Made by a program: the position numbers and the translations under genes | DNA from: Planctomycetota bacterium | GTDB taxonomy: Bacteria > Planctomycetota > Phycisphaerae > FEN-1346 | Length of the DNA: 8,827 nucleotides | Direction: 5' to 3' | NCBI GenBank assembly: GCA_026387055.1 | Contig: JAPLML010000567.1 | Coordinates: forward strand, 1 to 8,827 | Shown here: positions 1 to 5,305 of the stretch, piece by piece | Numbering within the stretch: position 1 is the stretch's first letter | Layout of the letters: each line of letters opens with the position of its first letter | The notes under the pieces: generated by a model | Told to the model about the DNA's origin: nothing | Database searches by the model: none | Seen by the model: only the letters and a program-made list of their open reading frames with translations

Positions 1-141
1 AGTTCAAGGTTCCAGGTTCAAAGTTCCAAGTTAACGGCAACGGCTACGACAGTTCAAGGTTCCAGGTTCAAAGTTCCAAGTTAACGGCAACGGCTACGAC
101 AGTTCAAGGTTCCAGGTTCAAAGCTCCAAGTTAACGGCAAC
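1..141. repeat. 50-bp tandem repeat array made of 7-bp sub-repeats
   Basis: Two identical 50-bp copies (1-50, 51-100) are followed by a third (101-141) that matches for about 41 bases with one T-to-C change in the fourth sub-repeat, then diverges into CAA/GGC-rich sequence. Each copy has five consecutive heptamers fitting RGTTCMA, the fifth degenerate (AGTTAAC), plus a 15-bp linker, GGCAACGGCTACGAC. The first copy starts exactly at the window edge, so the array probably continues leftwards. The unit is not a multiple of three and is not flanked by a plausible start, so coding is unlikely. The sequence is strand-asymmetric (GTTC/GTTCC on plus) and shows no strong hairpin. It lies just past the rpoD terminator. 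From memory, similar GTTCAA/GTTCCA heptamer runs occur as dispersed intergenic repeats in several bacterial groups; I cannot verify that here. Function is unknown. Confidence 0.95.
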
Positions 142-150
142 AACAACGGC

Positions 151-176
151 AAGACAAACGCCCGCCAAGGCGGGCG
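151..176 (-). terminator. Probable intrinsic terminator of dnaG-rpoD
   Basis: Read on the minus strand, 12 bases after the rpoD stop codon, there is a perfect inverted repeat with arms CGCCCGCC and GGCGGGCG (159-166 and 169-176) around a 2-base centre, so the outer pairs would close a loop of about four. It is followed directly by TTTGTCTT. A GC-rich stem with a short T-rich tail is the classic Rho-independent layout, though the tail is interrupted by G and C. Its position at the end of the operon supports the call. Confidence 0.7.
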
Positions 177-188
177 GCTAACGGGCGG

Positions 189-1904
189 CTACAGCTTCTG
201 GCGCGCTTCGGCCATGCGGGCGTCGAGGAAGCCCTCGAGCTTGCGGCTGCGGACCGGGTGCTGAAGCTTGCGGATGGCCTTGGCCTCGATCTGCCGGACG
301 CGCTCGCGCGTGACGCGGAAGATGCGGCCCACCTCCTCCAGGGTGTACGTCTGGCCGTCGCCGATGCCGTAACGCAGTTTGATGATCTCGCGCTCGCGGT
401 ACGTGAGCGTTTTGAGGACGTGGTCGATCTTCGACTTCAGCATCTCCTGCGTGGCGGCGGTGACCGGCGATTCGGCGGTCTCATCCTCGATGAAATCGCC
501 GAAGTACGAGTCCTCGCTCTCGCCGACGGGGCGGTCGAGGCTGATGGGGTGGCGGCTGATCTTCATGACGCGCCGCACCTCGATGACGGGCAGCCTCGCC
601 TCGTCGGCCAGCTCCTCGAGGGTGGGCTCGCGGCCGGCCTCCTGGAGGAAACGCTTCGAGATATTGCGAAGCTTCGACATCGTCTCGATCATGTGGACCG
701 GGATGCGGATGGTCCGGGCCTGGTCGGCGATGGCCCGCGTGATGGCCTGCCGGATCCACCACGTGGCGTAGGTCGAGAACTTGTAGCCGCGGCGGTACTC
801 GTACTTGTCGACGGCCCGCATGAGGCCGGTATTGCCTTCCTGGATGAGGTCGAGGAACGAGAGGCCGCGGTTGCGGTACTTCTTGGCGATGGAGACCACC
901 AGGCGCAGGTTCCCGCCGGAGAGGCTGCGCTTGGCCTCCTCGTACTCGCCGGAGCACTGCTGGACGCGCTGGAGGCGGACCGTGAGGTCCTCGGCCTTCT
1001 CGCCCGTGAGGCGCTCGAAGCCTTCGAGCTCGTCGCGCAAGGCGGCGGCCTCGCCGGCGTCCTCGCGGCTGTCGGCCATCTCAGCCAGGCGGCCCTTGAT
1101 CTCCTGCTGCTTCTGGTGGATGGCGGCCAGCTTCTTCGTGATCGCCTGGATGCGCGACGTGCGCAGGGAGAGCTCCTCGATGAGCTGGACGCACTTCTGG
1201 CGGCGCGCGCGCATGCGGCGACGGCTCGCCTCGGCCATCTCCTCCTTCGTGCCCGGGGCGACCAGGTCCTCGTAGTCGCGGCGGTTGGCCTCCAGCAGCT
1301 TCTCCGACGTGGTCAGGTTCTCGGGGGCCCGCTTGATGATCGTGTTTTTGGCGAGGTTCTCCGAGATGCAGATCTTCATGGTGCGGTCGAACGGCAGCTC
1401 GCCCGACTCCACCTGGCGCAGCACGTCGATCGCGCTGGAGATGGCGAGGTCGCTCGCGAGCACCTTGCGGCGGAACTGCTTGCGCGTCAGCTCGATGCGC
1501 TTGGCGAGGAAGATCTCCTCGTCGCGCGTCAGCAGCGGAATCTCGCCCATCTGCGTCAGGTATATGCGGACGGGGTCGTCGATCCGCTTCTGCGTCTCCG
1601 CATCGGTGGGCAGACTGACGGCGGCGCGGCGGGCCTCCTGCTCCGACTCCCAGGCGGCCTCGGCGCCGCCTTCCTGGGCGCGGGCGGCCATCTCGCGCGA
1701 GGCGAGTTCCAGCTCGTCGATGAGGTCGACGCCCAGTTCGTCGAGCGTCATGAGGATGCGGTCCAGGCGCTCCGGGCTGACCAGGTCGTCCGGGAGGCTA
1801 TCGTTCATCTCCTCGTACGTCAGATAGCCGCGCGCCTTCCCCCGCTGGACCAGCGATTCGATCTGCTGTTCCGCGGTCGGCTTCGGTTCTCGTTTCTCAG
1901 CCAT
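189..1904 (-). CDS. rpoD: RNA polymerase primary sigma factor RpoD (sigma-70)
   Basis: This is the housekeeping sigma factor that directs RNA polymerase to -35/-10 promoters. The 571-residue product shows all sigma-70 regions: 1.1 (about 11-66), 1.2 (about 109-138, containing DPVRIYLTQMGEIPLLT), a non-conserved insert (about 139-320), region 2 (about 322-410, with NLRLVVSIAKKY, the RpoD hallmark GLSFLDLIQEGN, and the DNA-melting YATWWIRQAITR), region 3, and region 4 (about 496-560, with the -35-binding helix-turn-helix VTRERVRQIEAKAIRKL). Region 1.1 plus near-invariant region 2 make it a primary rather than alternative sigma. I chose ATG at 1904 because GAGG (1911-1914) lies six bases upstream; an in-frame TTG at 1916 would add four residues but overlaps that Shine-Dalgarno. 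It follows dnaG by 39 bases and is the last gene of the unit. Identity is very secure. Confidence 0.97.
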   Translation of the reverse strand: MAEKREPKPTAEQQIESLVQRGKARGYLTYEEMNDSLPDDLVSPERLDRILMTLDELGVDLIDELELASREMAARAQEGGAEAAWESEQEARRAAVSLPTDAETQKRIDDPVRIYLTQMGEIPLLTRDEEIFLAKRIELTRKQFRRKVLASDLAISSAIDVLRQVESGELPFDRTMKICISENLAKNTIIKRAPENLTTSEKLLEANRRDYEDLVAPGTKEEMAEASRRRMRARRQKCVQLIEELSLRTSRIQAITKKLAAIHQKQQEIKGRLAEMADSREDAGEAAALRDELEGFERLTGEKAEDLTVRLQRVQQCSGEYEEAKRSLSGGNLRLVVSIAKKYRNRGLSFLDLIQEGNTGLMRAVDKYEYRRGYKFSTYATWWIRQAITRAIADQARTIRIPVHMIETMSKLRNISKRFLQEAGREPTLEELADEARLPVIEVRRVMKISRHPISLDRPVGESEDSYFGDFIEDETAESPVTAATQEMLKSKIDHVLKTLTYREREIIKLRYGIGDGQTYTLEEVGRIFRVTRERVRQIEAKAIRKLQHPVRSRKLEGFLDARMAEARQKL

Positions 1905-1910
1905 TTGTGT

Positions 1911-1914
1911 CCTC
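1911..1914 (-). promoter_or_regulatory. Ribosome binding site of rpoD, deciding the ATG start
   Basis: GAGG on the minus strand sits six bases before ATG at 1904. It favours that start over the in-frame TTG at 1916, which would place the Shine-Dalgarno inside the coding sequence. Confidence 0.65.
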
Positions 1915-1943
1915 AAACCATCGGTTCGGCGTGAAGTTTCGCG

Positions 1944-3818
1944 CTATCCCGGCGCCGCCCCATCTTGGCGCAGCCCGTCAGGTTCCCGCCGCCTGGCGCC
2001 AGGGCCCGCGAACCCACTGGGCCGCTTCAACCGGGCTTCCTGATAGGCGCCAAGGCTGTTGCCACCGCCTCTGGCCGCTCGGCTCCGAGTCGCCAGTTCG
2101 TCCTCCCCGTCCAGTTGCTTCAACACAGCCAGGGCGTCGTCGAGCATCCGGGCGATCGGCTCCGGGCCGGTGTCGGCGGGGTCGCGGCAAGCCGACACCG
2201 CTTCGCCCCGCTCGAACAGCGCCACGGCCAGGCTCGAGAGCTCCGCCTCCTCCATCCTCAGGACGATGCTTTCGATGTCGCCGTCCCGGCGCGACGGGTT
2301 CGCCAGGATCGCCTCGTACAGGCGGCGAAACTCCGGCGCCTCGACGCGGTCGGGCGGAAGCGCCTCGGCCACCGTGTCCAGCCGCGAGGGCCGGCACACC
2401 AGCGCGGTCAGCAATTCCCGTTCTTTGATCCACCGTCGCCCGCGGACCGCCGGCTCCGGCAGGTTGGCGCCGGTTTCCGTTCCCGCGGCCGAGCGCCCGG
2501 CGGACCGGCGCAGCCGCCGAAACTCCGCCCGCAACGTCTCCTCCGAGATTCCCAGCACCTTGCTCATGTGGCCGAGGATCAGGTCCCGCTGAAGCCGCAG
2601 GTCTTCCTGGGCCAAGGCCGGCGCCTTGAGGACGCTCGAGAGCATCGCTTCGAGCGCCCGCCGCTGGGCCGCCGGACTCGTCGCCTCCTCCAGGCTTGCC
2701 TGCACCAGGTTCCACTTGTACTTGAAGGCGTCCTCGGCCTTGGCCACGTGGGCCTTGAAGGCCTCGCCGCCGGCCTCCTTGCAGAAGTCGCACGGGTCCT
2801 TACCCGCGGGGACGACCGTCACCATAATTCGGACGTCGCCCGCGATGAAAAGTTCCATGCCGCGGTCCGCGGCACGCTGCCCCGCCAGGTCGCTGTCGAA
2901 GACCAGCACCACCTCGTCGGCGTAGCGCCGCAGGGCGCGGACGTGCTCGTCGGTCAGGGCCGTCCCGAGCGTCGCGACGACGTTGCGGACACCCTCCTGC
3001 CACGGCATCACGACGTCGAAATAGCCTTCGACGACGATGACGCGGCGCTCGGCCTCGAAGGCGTCGCGCGCCTGCGGCAGCCCGTAGAGCGCCTCGCCCT
3101 TGTGAAAGAGCACCGTCTCCGGCGAGTTCAGATACTTCGGCTCCCCGTCGCCGAGGATCCGCCCGCCGAACGCGATCGGCCGATTCAGGGCATCGAGGAT
3201 CGGAAACATCACCCGACCCCGGAACCGATCGTAATACCCATTGCCATCGTCGCGCCGGACCACGAGGCCCGCCGACTCGAGCAACTCCAGCGGCATGGCG
3301 TCGCGCTGGGCGGCCCGGAGGAGCGCGTCCCAACTGTCCGGCGCGAAACCGATCTGGAACGCCTCGATGGTGGCGGGCGTGATGCCCCGCCGCTCGAGGT
3401 ACGCCCGCGCCTCGGCCCCCGCCTTCGGGTGCTGGAGAGCGGCCACGAACCGCTTCGTCGCCCAGGCCATCACGTCGCGGACCTGCCGCCGGGCGCCCAT
3501 CTGCTTCTCGGCCCCGGCGCGGTCCGGCAGATCGATGCGGGCCCGCTCTGCCATGATGCGGACGGCCTCGGGGAACGTGACGTTCTCCTTGGCCATCACG
3601 AAGGTAAACACGCCTCCGCCACGTCCGCAGCCGAAACACTTGAAAATCTGCTTGGCGGGGCTGACGGTAAACGAGGGGGTCTTCTCGGCGTGGAACGGGC
3701 ATAGCGCCACATAGTCCTTCCCAGCGCGTTTCATGGGGAAGTAACCCGACACCACTTCAACGATGTCGTTGGCGCGCGCAATCCCGTCCAGGATGTCGTC
3801 TGAATAGAGTCCCGACAA
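1944..3818 (-). CDS. dnaG: DNA primase DnaG
   Basis: This enzyme makes the RNA primers for chromosomal replication and works with the replicative helicase. The 624-residue product has the usual layout. An N-terminal CHC2 zinc ribbon carries C40, H43, C61 and C64 (CPFH and CFGC). The catalytic core includes RFRGRVMFPI and PKYLNSPETVLFHKG (about 198-250). The Toprim domain carries E264 (VEGYFDV) and D308/D310 (VFDSD), then GKDP at 339-342. A C-terminal helicase-interaction region covers about 460-575, followed by an Arg/Gly/Pro-rich tail. The start is TTG at 3818: family homology begins there, an in-frame TGA lies four codons upstream (3828-3830), and the next Met (residue 29) is too far in. 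The Shine-Dalgarno is poor; GAGGGG (3833-3838) is 14 bases away. Two extra cysteines form CDFC at 343-346. It opens an operon with rpoD from the promoter at 3889-3917. Confidence 0.97.
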   Translation of the reverse strand: MSGLYSDDILDGIARANDIVEVVSGYFPMKRAGKDYVALCPFHAEKTPSFTVSPAKQIFKCFGCGRGGGVFTFVMAKENVTFPEAVRIMAERARIDLPDRAGAEKQMGARRQVRDVMAWATKRFVAALQHPKAGAEARAYLERRGITPATIEAFQIGFAPDSWDALLRAAQRDAMPLELLESAGLVVRRDDGNGYYDRFRGRVMFPILDALNRPIAFGGRILGDGEPKYLNSPETVLFHKGEALYGLPQARDAFEAERRVIVVEGYFDVVMPWQEGVRNVVATLGTALTDEHVRALRRYADEVVLVFDSDLAGQRAADRGMELFIAGDVRIMVTVVPAGKDPCDFCKEAGGEAFKAHVAKAEDAFKYKWNLVQASLEEATSPAAQRRALEAMLSSVLKAPALAQEDLRLQRDLILGHMSKVLGISEETLRAEFRRLRRSAGRSAAGTETGANLPEPAVRGRRWIKERELLTALVCRPSRLDTVAEALPPDRVEAPEFRRLYEAILANPSRRDGDIESIVLRMEEAELSSLAVALFERGEAVSACRDPADTGPEPIARMLDDALAVLKQLDGEDELATRSRAARGGGNSLGAYQEARLKRPSGFAGPGARRREPDGLRQDGAAPG

Positions 3819-3860
3819 AGCGCCGACTCACACCCCTCGCCGTTGAACGACCCGTCACCC

Positions 3861-3880
3861 TCGAGGCCCTCATACCTCGA
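3861..3880 (-). other. Inverted repeat in the dnaG 5' leader
   Basis: Perfect 6-bp arms, TCGAGG and CCTCGA, enclose 8 bases. It falls within the predicted leader of roughly 64 nt between the promoter and the TTG start. It could form a small hairpin in the mRNA or be a protein-binding site. There is no T-run after it, so it does not look like a terminator. A stem this short can occur by chance in GC-rich DNA. Confidence 0.35.
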
Positions 3881-3888
3881 ATTACGGA

Positions 3889-3917
3889 AGTATAGCATAC
3901 AATCGGGGCCAAGTCAA
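3889..3917 (-). promoter_or_regulatory. Sigma-70 promoter of dnaG-rpoD
   Basis: On the minus strand, TTGACT (3912-3917) and TATACT (3889-3894) are separated by exactly 17 bases. A TG one base before the -10 gives an extended -10 element. Each hexamer differs from the consensus TTGACA/TATAAT at one position. Transcription would start at an A around 3882-3883, giving a leader of about 64 nt before the dnaG TTG. The site lies in the only sizeable intergenic gap between genes here and is locally AT-rich against a GC-rich background, which makes a chance match unlikely. Confidence 0.85.
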
Positions 3918-3949
3918 GGAAGGCCGAGCGCCAATTGCCGAGTAGTCCG

Positions 3950-3989
3950 TCACACTTGTTCGTGTGAGTGGTCGCCGCGGCGTTGCCGC
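3950..3989 (-). other. Two inverted repeats after the beta-propeller gene, possible weak terminator
   Basis: Reading on the minus strand beyond the stop codon at 3998-4000, the first repeat is GCGGC-AAC-GCCGC (3977-3989) and the second is TCACAC-GAACAA-GTGTGA (3950-3967). Neither is followed by a T-run, so neither is a standard intrinsic terminator. They sit between the end of the upstream unit and the dnaG promoter, where transcript-end or processing structures would be expected. Otherwise I see nothing else in 3918-3997. Confidence 0.3.
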
Positions 3990-3997
3990 CGCCTGCG

Positions 3998-5242
3998 TCA
4001 CGGCCCCAGTTCAAAGCAGGTCAGGTGGGTTTCATCCTTCACGAGAAACTTGCCGTCGGCAATGGCCAGGTGGGACCAGACAGGGCGATCGGTCACGTGG
4101 GTGCGGCCGAGTTCCTTGTAAGCAGCCGGGTCGGCGGCAACCAGAAGCAGCTCGCCCTTGGTGGTCAGGATCAGGAGCCGATCTCCCGCCCGCACGATGG
4201 AGACGTAGTCCCCCAGCTTGCCCGGCGACGACCAGGCGGTCTTGCCGTCCTTGAGCGACAGGCACACCAGGGTCCCTCCCTGCTTCGACGAAAGCCCGTA
4301 CAAGAGGTCGCCGCTGCGGACGGGCGAGCTCAGGTACATCCCCTCTTCTTCATTCTTCCACGCCTGGCCGGCCGTGACGTTGTCGCCGGCGGCGGCGATG
4401 CGCAGACCCACCGTGCCCTGCCCCCAGCCGGAGACCACCACCAGGTCGCCGCTGGCGATCGGCGTGCCGACGTTCTGCTCATACTGGACGCGGAACGGCG
4501 ACTTCCAGAGGAGCTTGCCCGTCCGCGCGTCCACGCCGACGGCGCCCGAATCCAGGAGCGTCACCACCTGGCGGCGGCCCTCGATGTCCGCCGCGATCGG
4601 CGAGGAGTAGGCGGCGCCATCCTGGTTCATGAACCACGCGCGGTTGCCCGTGCCAACGTCGAACCCCGCCAGGCCGCCCTCGGTCCGGGTGCCCACGCCC
4701 AGGATGCAGAGGTTGCCCTCCACCAGGGGCGAGCTGGCGGCCCCCCACGTGGGATAAGGCTTCTTGAGCTCGCCCACGAAGTCCTTCTTCCACAGGACCT
4801 TGCCGGTGGCCAGTTCGCAGCAGGTCAGGAGACCCGTGACGCCGGACGTGAAGACCTTGCCGCCGGCGATGGCGGGCGTGGCAAACGGGCCCTTGCCGTG
4901 CGCCTTGGCCACGGCCTGCGGCTGGTAGGCGACCTCCGCCTTGGCGCGCCAGACCTCGCTGACCTTCTGGATGTCGAAACACCGAAGGATCTCCTCGCCT
5001 TCGTCGTCGTCGCGGGAGAAGACCACCACCTTGCCGCCGGAGACGACCGGGCTGGCGTGCCCTTCGCCGACCTCGATCTGCCACAGGGGCTTGACCTCGG
5101 CCGGCAGGCGGTCCGGCAATTTCACGCCCGCCGCCACGCCGTCGCGAGTCGGCCCGCGCCATTGAGGCCAGTCGTCGGCCAAGGCAAAGGCGGCGGCGGC
5201 CAACACGGCGAGCGCGACGGTCCAAGGCCTGATCGTCCCCAT
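3998..5242 (-). CDS. Secreted PQQ-like beta-propeller repeat protein
   Basis: The 414-residue protein begins with a signal peptide (basic start, hydrophobic 8-21, likely cleaved after ALA at 22). The motif WPQWRGP follows at 25-31, near the mature N-terminus of many planctomycete and verrucomicrobial quinoprotein-like propellers. Repeated blade motifs of the form A/G-x-TGKxLW are visible at about 143-151 (ELATGKVLW), 195-203 (DVGTGNRAW), 238-246 (DARTGKLLW) and 329-337 (SLKDGKTAW). These proteins fold as BamB-like propellers; most lack demonstrated PQQ binding or enzyme activity, so I assign none. Start ATG at 5242 is fixed by AAGGAGG six bases upstream. It follows the glycoside hydrolase gene by 63 bases with no visible promoter between, so it is probably cotranscribed. 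An extracytoplasmic scaffold or ligand-binding role alongside the hydrolase is conceivable but unproven. Fold is secure, function unknown. Confidence 0.88.
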   Translation of the reverse strand: MGTIRPWTVALAVLAAAAFALADDWPQWRGPTRDGVAAGVKLPDRLPAEVKPLWQIEVGEGHASPVVSGGKVVVFSRDDDEGEEILRCFDIQKVSEVWRAKAEVAYQPQAVAKAHGKGPFATPAIAGGKVFTSGVTGLLTCCELATGKVLWKKDFVGELKKPYPTWGAASSPLVEGNLCILGVGTRTEGGLAGFDVGTGNRAWFMNQDGAAYSSPIAADIEGRRQVVTLLDSGAVGVDARTGKLLWKSPFRVQYEQNVGTPIASGDLVVVSGWGQGTVGLRIAAAGDNVTAGQAWKNEEEGMYLSSPVRSGDLLYGLSSKQGGTLVCLSLKDGKTAWSSPGKLGDYVSIVRAGDRLLILTTKGELLLVAADPAAYKELGRTHVTDRPVWSHLAIADGKFLVKDETHLTCFELGP

Positions 5243-5248
5243 GAAGAA

Positions 5249-5255
5249 CCTCCTT
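5249..5255 (-). promoter_or_regulatory. Strong Shine-Dalgarno of the beta-propeller gene
   Basis: AAGGAGG on the minus strand lies six bases before ATG at 5242. It is the best Shine-Dalgarno match in the window and fixes the start just ahead of the signal peptide. Confidence 0.8.
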
Positions 5256-5305
5256 CAAGCGCTGCCGATGTTCATCCGGAGCAACCTCAATACGAGCATC
5301 CTAAC

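Noticed and set aside
1..141. CRISPR array
   Set aside because: The whole 50-bp unit repeats, including the would-be spacer, so there are no unique spacers; no cas gene is present.
1..141. tRNA fragment, because GGTTCAAA resembles a T-arm
   Set aside because: No acceptor or anticodon stems can be formed around it and the motif is simply part of the heptamer repeat.
1905..1943. Small inverted repeat (AACC/GGTT) between dnaG and rpoD as a processing site or terminator
   Set aside because: Only four base pairs around a 3-base loop and no T-run; not distinguishable from chance.
258..3704. Long plus-strand open frames antisense to rpoD (258-1934) and dnaG (1965-3704)
   Set aside because: Both lie over secure, conserved genes; the translations show no recognisable domain and have the composition of antisense shadows.
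3757..4014. Minus-strand 85-codon frame covering the intergenic region before dnaG
   Set aside because: It overlaps the strong dnaG promoter, the end of the beta-propeller gene and the dnaG start, with no Shine-Dalgarno support or recognisable protein.
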